Notes: generated from the sequence alone by a model not told the origin. Shown: positions 1 through 7,795, numbered from the stretch's first letter. The stretch: DNA of 64,000 nt from Flavobacterium soyae (GCF_021245985.1 NZ_JAJQXA010000001.1:62001-126000), one strand, 5' to 3'. Numbers and translations: made by a program.

Positions 1-169
1 CCTGCGCTTCTTTTGCAGCATCATATTCGGCATTTTCAGATAAATCGCCTTTGTCTCTTGCCTCTGCTATATCTTGAGATGCCTTAGGACGCATTACGCT
101 TTTTAAATGCTCCAACTCATCTTTCAATTTTTTTAATCCCTCTGCGGTATAATAAGATACTTTACTCAT
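1..169 (-). CDS. greA: Transcription elongation factor GreA, N-terminal part (cut by window edge)
   Basis: Reading the minus strand from the ATG at 169 gives about 56 residues that begin [19 protein letters not shown] and include the [17 protein letters not shown] stretch, which is the hallmark of the GreA/GreB coiled-coil N-terminal domain. GreA enters the RNA polymerase secondary channel and stimulates cleavage of backtracked transcripts. The C-terminal FKBP-like domain lies outside the window. A TAnnTTTG promoter (225-232) and a terminator-like hairpin (191-217) precede it, so its leader may be attenuated. The family call is certain; GreA rather than GreB rests on the N-terminal wording and is likely. 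Confidence 0.93.
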   Translation of the reverse strand, partial: MSKVSYYTAEGLKKLKDELEHLKSVMRPKASQDIAEARDKGDLSENAEYDAAKEAQ

Positions 170-190
170 AACTTCATCGTTTACATAAAT

Positions 191-217
191 AGAAAAAATC
201 CCATCGGGACGGGATTT
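191..217 (-). terminator. Terminator-like hairpin in the greA leader (possible attenuator)
   Basis: On the minus strand the leader contains AAATCCC, an 8-nt loop, then GGGATTT followed at once by a run of T. This is the shape of an intrinsic terminator. It lies after the greA promoter and about 20 nt before the greA start codon. E. coli greA is known to have leader attenuation that yields a short RNA; a similar role here is inference. Confidence 0.55.
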
Positions 218-224
218 TGTATTA

Positions 225-232
225 CAAATATA
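225..232 (-). promoter_or_regulatory. greA promoter -7 element
   Basis: The minus strand reads TATATTTG, an exact match to the Bacteroidota -7 consensus TAnnTTTG, about 55 nt upstream of the greA start. Confidence 0.7.
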
Positions 233-293
233 CTATTATTTTTAATAGTACATAATTATATGTTAATCATATAAAAATCAAATCTAAATAAAT

Positions 294-301
294 TATTTTT
301 G
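294..301 (+). promoter_or_regulatory. Promoter -7 element for the Rieske-like lipoprotein
   Basis: TATTTTTG matches the TAnnTTTG consensus and sits 24 nt upstream of the ATG at 325, leaving a short leader. Confidence 0.6.
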
Positions 302-324
302 TTTAACTAATTCTTATTAAAATA

Positions 325-738
325 ATGAAAAAAATCTGGCTCTTAATTCTTTTCGTTTCTGCGCTTGTTGCATGCAGCGACAGCGAACGCAGTAATAAAA
401 ACCCTTATATACCTAATTACACCGTTAATTTGTCTGTAGACATGAACCTGCCTGCTTATTCAAATCTTAAATTTGTAAGTAACGGTGTTATTGTTCCTAA
501 TTACGGAGCAAAAGGAATTATTATTTTTAATGCAGGAAGTGGTTATAATGCATTTGATGCAGCATGCCCTAATCAAGAATTAACTTCTTGTGTTGCAATG
601 ACCATTGATGGTATAAATGCCGTATGTTCGTGTGATAAAACTTCTTATAGTTTGTTTACCGGACTTGGAGGAAAAGAATATCCGCTAAAACAATATAAAG
701 TTCAGGTAACCGGAACTGTGATTCACGTTTACAATTAA
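325..738 (+). CDS. Small Rieske-like lipoprotein
   Basis: A 137-residue protein with a lipoprotein signal (hydrophobic segment ending LVAC, Cys17). The remainder resembles the Rieske [2Fe-2S] fold found in small flavobacterial lipoproteins: a loop with A-C-P-N near residue 80, then V-C-S-C-D-K near 102, then a G-rich turn (TGLGGKEYPLKQY). A classical Rieske centre uses C-x-H and C-x-x-H; here both His positions appear to be other residues, so cluster binding is doubtful or altered. It is monocistronic, with its own promoter and a terminator at 745-776. The fold assignment is an inference from motif layout and the function is unknown. Confidence 0.6.
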   Translation: MKKIWLLILFVSALVACSDSERSNKNPYIPNYTVNLSVDMNLPAYSNLKFVSNGVIVPNYGAKGIIIFNAGSGYNAFDAACPNQELTSCVAMTIDGINAVCSCDKTSYSLFTGLGGKEYPLKQYKVQVTGTVIHVYN

Positions 739-744
739 AAATAA

Positions 745-776
745 AAAAGCCTGAAAGTTTAAATTTTCAGGCTTTT
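745..776. terminator. Bidirectional terminator
   Basis: A 12-bp stem (AAAAGCCTGAAA paired with TTTCAGGCTTTT) with A and T runs on both sides separates the converging Rieske-like gene and the TonB receptor gene. Confidence 0.85.
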
Positions 777-781
777 ATTTT

Positions 782-2944
782 TTAGAATTTCAATGTTAAT
801 CCAGCTAAGAAATTAATTCCTGCCTGCGGGTAGTAGTATGGATAAATATCCCACATTGCTCCATTTGAAACATATTTTTTGTCTAAAATATTATTTACTA
901 AACCTGTTATTGTAATTGATTTAAAGATTGCTCTCGGTTTTATTTCATAAGAAACATTCAAATCATTTACAAAATAATCAGCAAGTTTTGCTTCTGGCAA
1001 TTCGATATTATTCATGTATTGTTCGCCAACATATTTTTGCAATAGCGAAATGTGCAAATTCTCGATTGGACTGTATACAATTATATTTCCGGCGATAACT
1101 TCTGGAGAATAAGCAATTTTAGTGGTTCCGTAATATTGTCCTTCAACAGCCAAATCAACATTTTTATTACTGCTAAGCGTAAAATTTGGTCTAAGGATAA
1201 ATTTGTCTGAAAGCGAAATCGTTGCATCAAATTCAAAACCTAATCTATAACTTTTTTCAGTATTTGCACGAATTGGCGATCCAACATCATCTAATCTTCC
1301 GGTTAAAATCAACTGATCTTTATAACCCATATAATAGAAATTAGAATTCAACTGGAATTTTTCTGAATTAAATCTCCAGCCTAATTCAAAATCGTTTAGT
1401 TTTTCCGGTTTTACATTACCGCCTTCATAATCGGTTCTGTTTGGTTCACGATTCGCACGAGCGTATGAAAAATACAGGGTATTTTTTTGATTGATTTCGT
1501 AATTCAAACCCGCTTTCGGATTAAAGAAATTGAAGGTATCATCCACTAAACCAGTTTCAGGACTATCTGCTTTATATTCTACTCTTCTATATTGTAAATC
1601 ACCATAAAAGCTTAATTTTTCTGTAAACTGATAATTAGCTTTTGCGAAGATATTTCCATCAGTTTTTGTAGAAAAATCATCATAATAATGATCTCCCAAT
1701 TCTGACTGCGAAGCGTATCTTGCCCAAATTACTTTTCCATAATGATCTCCTTCATATTTATTCCAGCCGCCGCCAAGAATAACATCTAGTTTTTCATCTT
1801 TGTATTTTGCTGAAAATGTAGTTCCGTAAAAATCATTATCTAACCATTTCTGACGTACTAAATCTGTTGTTATAATTGCTCCAACAGGATTTAAATTATA
1901 ATCAGCCATAGGGGCATCTTCTTTATAATTTTCATAATAACCCTGCCCTTTTGTATAATGTAAAGCTAAATTAGTACTCCATTTATCCGAAAAAGATTCA
2001 CTCCAGTGCAGCTGATAATGATTTTGTTTGTAATTATCTGTTTCATTGTCATAAAAACGAACATTTCCGGCTTCATCAGTGTACATTCCGGCAGAATTAA
2101 AAGTACGATCTGAATTTAATGTCGCAGCATCAATTCCGTTCCAGGATTGATATGTTTTCTCCGTTCCGCCAAAAACCAAAGCTTTAATTAAAGTTGTTTT
2201 TCCAACATAAGTTCCCTGCAGGAAATAGGATTTCAAGTCAGAACTCGCTCTGTCAACATAACCATCAGATTTAATTCTGGACAAACGTCCTGCCAATTCA
2301 AAATGATCATTTAGCAGACCAGTGCTGAATTTTACTGTTTCTTTTTGAGAATTAAAACTTCCAAACGAGCCTGAGACTTCTCCAGTTGGTTTAGATGCAT
2401 AACTATCTGTCAGCATATTTAAACTTGCTCCAAAAGCAGAAGATCCGTTTGTAGAAGTTCCTACTCCGCGTTGCAACTGTAAACTTTCTACAGAAGAAGC
2501 AAAATCGGGCATATTTACCCAGAAAGTTCCCTGACTTTCGGCATCATTATACGGAATTCCGTTTATGGTAACGTTTACTCTTGTAGCATCGCTTCCGCGG
2601 ACTCTGATTCCGGTATAACCAATTCCTCCTCCTGCATCAGAAGTTGTAACTACAGACGGCAGATAATTCATTAAGACTGGAATATCCTGCCCAAGATTTC
2701 TAAATTTAATTTCCTTTTTATCCATATTACTAAACGTAACCGGAATTTTAGCCGTAACACGAACTGCCGAAACCAAAACATTATCAAGCTGATTTACTTG
2801 AGTTGAATCTTGTTCCTGTCCGTAAGAGAATAGAGTAAAGAAAATAGAGAATAGAATAAAGAAAATAGATTTGGTTCTGATTTCATTTTGAACCTTAGAA
2901 CCTTTGTACTTCTGTGCCTTAGCACCTAAAAAAAAAGTTTTCAT
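782..2944 (-). CDS. TonB-dependent outer-membrane receptor, predicted thiamine transporter
   Basis: A 720-residue TonB-dependent receptor. A plug domain (about residues 55-165) contains GIRVRGSDATRVNVTINGIPYNDAES-type sequence, and a beta-barrel ends in an aromatic C-terminal strand (FLAGLTLKF). The mRNA leader holds a TPP riboswitch (3042-3118), so by established riboswitch logic the cargo is probably thiamine or a derivative. The mature protein starts after a Sec signal ending FSYGQ near residue 43, but the signal has an unusually long charged n-region (about 22 residues) that overlaps a dispersed DNA repeat. A later start is possible, though no better Met is available before the hydrophobic core. 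A PnuC/PnuT-type inner-membrane transporter lies upstream on the same strand and is a plausible partner. Confidence 0.85.
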   Translation of the reverse strand: MKTFFLGAKAQKYKGSKVQNEIRTKSIFFILFSIFFTLFSYGQEQDSTQVNQLDNVLVSAVRVTAKIPVTFSNMDKKEIKFRNLGQDIPVLMNYLPSVVTTSDAGGGIGYTGIRVRGSDATRVNVTINGIPYNDAESQGTFWVNMPDFASSVESLQLQRGVGTSTNGSSAFGASLNMLTDSYASKPTGEVSGSFGSFNSQKETVKFSTGLLNDHFELAGRLSRIKSDGYVDRASSDLKSYFLQGTYVGKTTLIKALVFGGTEKTYQSWNGIDAATLNSDRTFNSAGMYTDEAGNVRFYDNETDNYKQNHYQLHWSESFSDKWSTNLALHYTKGQGYYENYKEDAPMADYNLNPVGAIITTDLVRQKWLDNDFYGTTFSAKYKDEKLDVILGGGWNKYEGDHYGKVIWARYASQSELGDHYYDDFSTKTDGNIFAKANYQFTEKLSFYGDLQYRRVEYKADSPETGLVDDTFNFFNPKAGLNYEINQKNTLYFSYARANREPNRTDYEGGNVKPEKLNDFELGWRFNSEKFQLNSNFYYMGYKDQLILTGRLDDVGSPIRANTEKSYRLGFEFDATISLSDKFILRPNFTLSSNKNVDLAVEGQYYGTTKIAYSPEVIAGNIIVYSPIENLHISLLQKYVGEQYMNNIELPEAKLADYFVNDLNVSYEIKPRAIFKSITITGLVNNILDKKYVSNGAMWDIYPYYYPQAGINFLAGLTLKF
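2890..2930 (-). repeat. Dispersed repeat fragment inside the receptor gene
   Basis: The minus strand has successive units of the form GCTAAGGCACAGAAG and GGTTCTAAGGTTC. Related units occur at 61477-61507 and 13854-13950 in intergenic DNA. Here they encode the basic n-region of the signal peptide (AKAQKYKGSKVQ). Confidence 0.55.
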
Positions 2945-3041
2945 TCGTAAAGAATTACGAATAAAAGGGGGAATTATTCTTTTGTTAAATTAATAAATGT
3001 GTTTCCCGACAAGACAAATTATTTACACTCGAAATTGTCGT

Positions 3042-3118
3042 TTTTTCCCTTAGCAACATTACTCGCTCAGGTTCTTTGGGTATGATCTCAGCTCGTTATT
3101 TAGAGCACCCCTTTGAGA
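3042..3118 (-). promoter_or_regulatory. TPP riboswitch (THI element)
   Basis: The minus strand contains, in the right order and spacing, the conserved TPP aptamer blocks GGGGTGCTC, GAGCTGAGA, ATACCC, GAACCTGA, GTAATG and GCTAAGGGA. The promoter -7 box TATATTTG lies just upstream (3124-3131), so the transcript starts at the aptamer. The downstream gene begins about 100 nt later. No clear intrinsic terminator was found between aptamer and ATG, so control may be at translation initiation. Decisive test: Rfam RF00059 covariance search. Confidence 0.93.
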
Positions 3119-3123
3119 CAATG

Positions 3124-3131
3124 CAAATATA
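3124..3131 (-). promoter_or_regulatory. Promoter -7 element for the riboswitch transcript
   Basis: TATATTTG on the minus strand is an exact TAnnTTTG match placed directly before the TPP aptamer. Confidence 0.75.
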
Positions 3132-3211
3132 GAAAAGTATTGAGAAAAATGTATTAAGTATTAAGATTTTTAGTTTTTGGCTTCTTAATACTTCATTCTA
3201 TAGTCTTAATA

Positions 3212-3613
3212 CTAAAAATCAGGTTTTCTCCTCGATTGTTTAAGGTCAGAAATATTCTTTTTGTCTTTGATTCTTTTCTTGATTACCGATTTTGGAATCT
3301 TTGTAGCTTTTCTAACTTTGGACACAAACAAACCTTTTTTGACAATTTCTAAAAAACGTTTTATAACTATTTCTTTATTTTTAAGCTGACTTCTGTCTTC
3401 GTCACAATTTAAAATTAAGATATTTTCTATTGTTAAACGAGCTGCAATATTAGTTTGCAAAAGCAGTTTTTCTTCTTCCGATAAAGCTTGTGATGCATTT
3501 AAATCAAAAGACAAAACCACTTTTGATGAAACTTTATTTACATTTTGTCCGCCCGCTCCACTGCTTCTAACGGCTTTGAAATTTAATTCTGATATAATTT
3601 TATCGCTATCCAT
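3212..3613 (-). CDS. arfB: Peptidyl-tRNA hydrolase ArfB (YaeJ), stalled-ribosome rescue factor
   Basis: A 133-residue protein with the GGQ release-factor motif in SSGAGGQNVNKVSSKV (about residues 17-32) and the basic C-terminal tail (KKRIKDKKNISDLKQSRRKPDF) that in this family enters the empty mRNA channel. It hydrolyses peptidyl-tRNA on ribosomes stalled without a stop codon. Its length is right for ArfB rather than RF1/RF2. Its ATG overlaps the TAA of the upstream kinase-DUF4301 gene by one base (TAATG), so it is the last gene of that operon and probably translationally coupled. The downstream receptor has its own promoter. Confidence 0.93.
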   Translation of the reverse strand: MDSDKIISELNFKAVRSSGAGGQNVNKVSSKVVLSFDLNASQALSEEEKLLLQTNIAARLTIENILILNCDEDRSQLKNKEIVIKRFLEIVKKGLFVSKVRKATKIPKSVIKKRIKDKKNISDLKQSRRKPDF

Positions 3614-5727
3614 TATTGTGGCTGATGCGCCGGTTTTAGTAAATCATTTACGGTTTTCACCGGATTAAAAGTAATTAACGGAACTGCCACAAAAACAGTT
3701 AACCAATTTGCCATTGAACCATTCCATAATCCCGGAAGTTCGTAACTTTTTACTGGTTTTCCTTCAACACTTTTTTCTACAATAAAGCCAGATTTTTGAT
3801 CTACAAATTGTTTCAGGTCAAATTTTTCACCTTTATAGTTCTTAATTCCGCAAACTAAATCAACCGGATTAAAATGTGTAGCTTCTTCTAAAATTTCAAG
3901 CTGTTTTTTATTTGCTAAATCAACTTGAGAAGTTTCTACAATTTGCAGAGAAGTTTCGCCTTTTTCATTCATCACCCAAAACGGCCCGCCGCCTGGTTCT
4001 CCTTCATTTTTAACCATTCCACAAACTCGAATTGGCCTGTCTAATAAATCTTTAATTTTAGCAATTTTATTCTCAAAAGTAAATTTATTAAAATCTTTAG
4101 TCATTTTAATGTTTAGCTTTTGCACTAAAAAATCTACAATTACCGGGATATTATTTTCATTTATTTGATTCTTTTCTATTGCATCCAAATAACCAAATAC
4201 TTTTTGCTGTACGGCAATTAAAATACCTCCTAAAGCTTTTTTGTACAGTGTAATTTGCTCAATATGATTTTGAATTACATTATCAATGTTTTTAATGAAA
4301 ATGATATCTGAATCAAGATTATTTAGATTTTCAATCAGAGCACCGTGTCCGCCTGGTCTAAAAATTAGATTGCCATCTGCATTTCTGACAATTTTGTTTT
4401 TAGCATCAACATTAATAGAATCTGTGCTTTTATTTTGGTAAGAATATCCAATATTAATTTTTGTTCCAGAAGGTTTTTCTATTTTCTCTCTAACCTCATC
4501 CACCGCTTTTTCAAACAAATCCTGATGAATTTCTGAAACTGTAAAATGTAAATTTGAAACACTTTTTGATGTAGCATAATGCACACATTCATTTAAATGT
4601 TCTTCAATAGGATTTGCAATATGCGTTTTATATAAATGGAAAGGCAAAACTGCTTTTGGCTTGTTTGCGAAGTTAAAGTAGTCCTGAGACAATAATAATT
4701 TAATAAAATAGTAATTTTTATAGTCTCTTTCTAAATTTTCAAAATCAGGATAAATTTCTTTTAGCTTTTCATGAACTGCTTCAAAAAAAGGGAACTTATC
4801 CATCCCGATAATAAAAATAGCAAGTTCTTTATCTTTTTTTCTGTTAATATAAGCGTTTATAGTTTCTTTTTCGATATCAAAATCGTTCAAAAAAGCACTT
4901 AAAAACTTGAACATTCTTGTTGCGGCACCAGATGCAGGAACAAATTTTTTAATTTTTAATTTTTCTTTCTGTTGATCAAAAAAAGAAGCTTTTTCTGCAA
5001 AATCAGTTTCAGACAAACTTAAGATTCCATTGTTTACTGTTGCCGGACTAATTAAGTTACTTTTTGCTATTCCTTTTTTAAATATTTTTAATTGCTTTAA
5101 AATATTCTCGAAAGGGATTCCGTGGTTGTAAATTTCAACAAAATCTTCAGATGAAAGTCCTTTTTCTTTAAAAGCACTTAAAGCGTTAATAATCATTGTA
5201 GCTTTTGCTAAACGGCTTTTTTTATCGCCCGAAAGCGTTATAAATGGTTTGTTTGTATCTATTAAAGTTTGTTTGAAAACAGAAAATACCGTTTCTCTTC
5301 CTTCTGGAGTATCTCTAATATCGTCTTTTTCCCAAGGAACGTCTATATCTGTCAGGAAAAACAAATCATAATCATGTTCTAATGCGGCTTTATTTAAAAT
5401 AGGGTCGCAAAAACCATAATATACCTCAGAAAAAACTTTGGTAACCATTAAATTAGTATCACAAAACAAGTATTTTTTAGCTAATAAAAGTTTTTGGTTT
5501 TCTAATGTTGCTTGCCCATAAGCAATAGGCATCATATCATCAGCAGTACAAATATGCTGATTTTCTTCCCATTTTTCCTGCAGGTAATCGCGTGCAAATT
5601 CTGGAACCCATTCAGTTTCATAATAATCTGCAAGCTGTTTTGCTAAAGTTGTTTTACCTGTACTTTCAGGTCCAAATAAAGCAATTTTTATTATTGTTGT
5701 TTTTTGCTGTCTAAGATCTTTTTCCAT
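3613..5727 (-). CDS. NadR-like P-loop kinase domain fused to a DUF4301-like region
   Basis: A 704-residue two-part protein. Residues about 12-185 form a P-loop domain of the NadR ribosylnicotinamide-kinase type: Walker A GPESTGKTT (19-27), then WVPEFARDYL, FCDTNLMVTKVF and LTDIDVPWEKDDIRDTPEGR, which resemble the substrate-binding and lid regions of that family. Residues about 195-704 match the large Bacteroidota DUF4301 family (KFVPASGAATRMFKFL, LIFRPGGHGALIENL, RVCGMVKNEGEPGGGPFW), whose sequence hints at a sugar-nucleotidyltransferase-like fold but whose function is unknown. Its start overlaps the end of the PnuC-like gene by 37 nt and it is followed by arfB. By analogy with PnuC-NadR pairs, the kinase domain could trap the imported vitamin by phosphorylation. 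That role is inference. Confidence 0.75.
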   Translation of the reverse strand: MEKDLRQQKTTIIKIALFGPESTGKTTLAKQLADYYETEWVPEFARDYLQEKWEENQHICTADDMMPIAYGQATLENQKLLLAKKYLFCDTNLMVTKVFSEVYYGFCDPILNKAALEHDYDLFFLTDIDVPWEKDDIRDTPEGRETVFSVFKQTLIDTNKPFITLSGDKKSRLAKATMIINALSAFKEKGLSSEDFVEIYNHGIPFENILKQLKIFKKGIAKSNLISPATVNNGILSLSETDFAEKASFFDQQKEKLKIKKFVPASGAATRMFKFLSAFLNDFDIEKETINAYINRKKDKELAIFIIGMDKFPFFEAVHEKLKEIYPDFENLERDYKNYYFIKLLLSQDYFNFANKPKAVLPFHLYKTHIANPIEEHLNECVHYATSKSVSNLHFTVSEIHQDLFEKAVDEVREKIEKPSGTKINIGYSYQNKSTDSINVDAKNKIVRNADGNLIFRPGGHGALIENLNNLDSDIIFIKNIDNVIQNHIEQITLYKKALGGILIAVQQKVFGYLDAIEKNQINENNIPVIVDFLVQKLNIKMTKDFNKFTFENKIAKIKDLLDRPIRVCGMVKNEGEPGGGPFWVMNEKGETSLQIVETSQVDLANKKQLEILEEATHFNPVDLVCGIKNYKGEKFDLKQFVDQKSGFIVEKSVEGKPVKSYELPGLWNGSMANWLTVFVAVPLITFNPVKTVNDLLKPAHQPQ

Positions 5728-6311
5728 TCTAAATAAGCTGAAATAGCCAAAATTGTAAAAATTAAATACTGAAGTGACAGCATCCCTAAGCCGCGATAAG
5801 CATAAAGAGGCACTACAATAATATCACCGATAATCCACAATGTCCAGTTTTCTATTTTTTTCCTTGCCATATACCACATTCCTGCAAAAAATATCCCAGA
5901 CGATATCATATCGACATAATTGTCATTGTGTATTTCGTAATCGAAATATTTATAAATCCCGAAAACTACGAAAATGGTCACGAAAAACAATAAAACCCCG
6001 ATTATTTTTTCATTAAAATTTGTTCTTGTAATAGGAAGGTTATCTTCAACCGTTCCTCCTTTTGCCCAAACATACCAGCCATAAATACTCATAACTGAGA
6101 AATATCCATTAATAATCATATCGCCAATATAACCGGCAACATATAAAAGATATACTGAAATTACGGTGGCAATTAAACCTGTTGGATAAACCCAAATGTT
6201 TTCTTTTTTAGCAAACCAAACACTTAAAATCCCAAAAACAAAGACTAAAAACTCCAAAGCAATATGCCATAACGGAGTATTTTTATAACTATCAAGAAAA
6301 AAGTCAATCAT
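5691..6311 (-). CDS. PnuC/PnuT-family vitamin transporter
   Basis: A 206-residue polytopic membrane protein with about seven hydrophobic segments. It has PnuC-family signatures: GILSVWFAKKENIWVYPTGL near residues 27-46 and GYFSVMSIYGWYVWAKGG near 69-86. PnuC proteins move nicotinamide riboside and PnuT homologues move thiamine by facilitated diffusion, with trapping by phosphorylation inside. A TPP riboswitch-controlled receptor four genes downstream favours thiamine, while the overlapping NadR-like kinase would fit either substrate. The 37-nt overlap with the kinase gene indicates coupled expression. Family is confident; substrate is open. Confidence 0.8.
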   Translation of the reverse strand: MIDFFLDSYKNTPLWHIALEFLVFVFGILSVWFAKKENIWVYPTGLIATVISVYLLYVAGYIGDMIINGYFSVMSIYGWYVWAKGGTVEDNLPITRTNFNEKIIGVLLFFVTIFVVFGIYKYFDYEIHNDNYVDMISSGIFFAGMWYMARKKIENWTLWIIGDIIVVPLYAYRGLGMLSLQYLIFTILAISAYLEWKKILDSKKQQ

Positions 6312-6342
6312 TTTTGCGGTATTTGTGGCTGTTAAATTTTAT

Positions 6343-7071
6343 TTATGAATCAAAAAAATGACTGTCGTTTTCAAAAGCAGTTCCAATAACTACTAAATCT
6401 GCACCGGCTTTATATGCCTTTTTAATTCCGTGCAAATCTACAATTCCTCCTCCAACAATTACAGGAATTTCTATGTTTTGAGCAATTAATGAGATCATTT
6501 CCAGCGGCACCGCTTTTTTTGCTCCGCTTCCTGCTTCTAAATAAATTAATTTGTTTCCGAGCATTTCGCCTGCCTGAGCTGTTGCTAAAGCCAAATCAAA
6601 ATTTTCGCGGTTAAGCGGTTCTGTTTTACTAACGCGTGCAACTGCAGTTTCATTGCCGCTTTCGATTAAAATATATCCTGTTGAAATAACTTCAAGCTTT
6701 GTTTTTTTAAGAATTGGCGCTGCCTGAACCTGATATTCTATTAAATAATCCGGATTTCGGCCAGATAATAGAGAAAGAAACAAAATAGCATCGGCCTGCG
6801 GAGAAATCTGCGATGGATCACCCGGGAAAATTATAACCGGCAGATTTGTTTTTTGTTTTAACTGCGTAATTAAATCTTCTAAAATGGTACTTTGAACAAT
6901 GCTTCCGCCTACAAAAATATGTGTTGCAGGAGATTGGTTTATTTTAAGTAATAAATAGTCTAAATTTTCCCAAACAATTTTGTCAGGATCCAGAAGAATA
7001 GCCAATAGTTTTTGCCCGTTTTTCTTAGCCCCTAAAATTTGTTGGTGAATCGTGAGTGTTTTTTGCTCCAT
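6343..7071 (-). CDS. Geranylgeranylglyceryl/heptaprenylglyceryl phosphate synthase family protein
   Basis: A 242-residue TIM-barrel protein of the PcrB/GGGPS family. Visible signatures are LLDPDK near residue 25, FVGGSIV, FPGDPSQIS, ADAILFLSLLSGRNPDYLI, YLEAGSGA and VIVGGGI near the phosphate-binding end. The family joins a polyprenyl diphosphate to sn-glycerol-1-phosphate; archaea use it for ether lipids, and Bacteroidota carry group II homologues whose physiological product is not well settled. It is the first gene of the minus-strand run, 31 nt from the PnuC-like gene, so it may share its transcript. Confidence 0.88.
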   Translation of the reverse strand: MEQKTLTIHQQILGAKKNGQKLLAILLDPDKIVWENLDYLLLKINQSPATHIFVGGSIVQSTILEDLITQLKQKTNLPVIIFPGDPSQISPQADAILFLSLLSGRNPDYLIEYQVQAAPILKKTKLEVISTGYILIESGNETAVARVSKTEPLNRENFDLALATAQAGEMLGNKLIYLEAGSGAKKAVPLEMISLIAQNIEIPVIVGGGIVDLHGIKKAYKAGADLVVIGTAFENDSHFFDS

Positions 7072-7124
7072 AACGGCAGTAAAAGTAAAAAGTTTTTAAC
7101 GTAGAAGAACTATTTTGAATGAAT

Positions 7125-7132
7125 TATATTTG
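7125..7132 (+). promoter_or_regulatory. Promoter -7 element for the Crp/Fnr regulator
   Basis: TATATTTG matches TAnnTTTG and lies 33 nt upstream of the ATG at 7166. Confidence 0.65.
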
Positions 7133-7165
7133 TAAAGTCTCTGTTAATATCCAAAGAAAACAAAT

Positions 7166-7762
7166 ATGATCGCAACCGAATTATTAGAAAAATATGGTGC
7201 CTTAAAAAAGTCTTTCGAAAAAAATGAAATCATTTTTGAAGAAGGAAATCTGCCAACGCATTATTATCAGATAATTTCGGGTGAAATTAAAATGAGCAAT
7301 TACAATGATGACGGACGCGAATTTATTCAGGGTATCTTTTATAAAGATCAGTCTTTTGGCGAGCCTCCATTATTTTTAAACCAAAAATATCCGGCTAATT
7401 CTATTGCGGTTGAAGGCAGCGAAATTTTGCTGCTCCCAAAATCAAGTTTCTTGAAACTGCTGGAAGAAAACCCTGCAGTAAGCATTAAAATAATCGAAAA
7501 TCTTGCGCAGCGTTTGTATTATAAATCTATTATGGCTGCCGAAATTTCTACACACGAGCCTGAGCATAGAGTATTAAAACTAATCGATCACGGAATTGCA
7601 TATTTTAATTTTAAAAAAGATAAAAATGGATATTTAATCAATTTTACCCGACAGCAAATTGGAGACTTAACAGGTTTACGTGTAGAAACCATTATTAGAG
7701 CTATTAAAGCTCTGGAGAAAAAGGGCGAATTGAAGATTATTAACCGAAAAGTATATAGATAA
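7166..7762 (+). CDS. Crp/Fnr family transcriptional regulator
   Basis: A 198-residue protein with an N-terminal cyclic-nucleotide-binding-type beta-roll (about residues 15-115) and a C-terminal winged helix with the Crp signature TRQQIGDLTGLRVETIIRAIK (about residues 157-178). No N-terminal Cys cluster of an FNR [4Fe-4S] sensor is present, and the classical cAMP-binding residues are not obvious, so the signal is unknown. A perfect palindrome (7774-7795) and a downstream operon with a truncated haemoglobin suggest it controls an oxygen- or NO-related response. The neighbour-operon target is inference. Confidence 0.9.
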   Translation: MIATELLEKYGALKKSFEKNEIIFEEGNLPTHYYQIISGEIKMSNYNDDGREFIQGIFYKDQSFGEPPLFLNQKYPANSIAVEGSEILLLPKSSFLKLLEENPAVSIKIIENLAQRLYYKSIMAAEISTHEPEHRVLKLIDHGIAYFNFKKDKNGYLINFTRQQIGDLTGLRVETIIRAIKALEKKGELKIINRKVYR

Positions 7763-7773
7763 AATAGTTTCTG

Positions 7774-7795
7774 TTTTATGATTAAAATCATAAAA
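7774..7795. promoter_or_regulatory. Candidate Crp/Fnr operator (22-bp palindrome)
   Basis: Two perfect 10-nt arms (TTTTATGATT and its complement) are separated by AA. The core TGAT-N4-ATCA is the classic Crp/Fnr half-site arrangement. Its centre (7784.5) lies about 30 nt upstream of the -7 box at 7815-7822, which places it near -42, the class II activator position. Confidence 0.65.
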
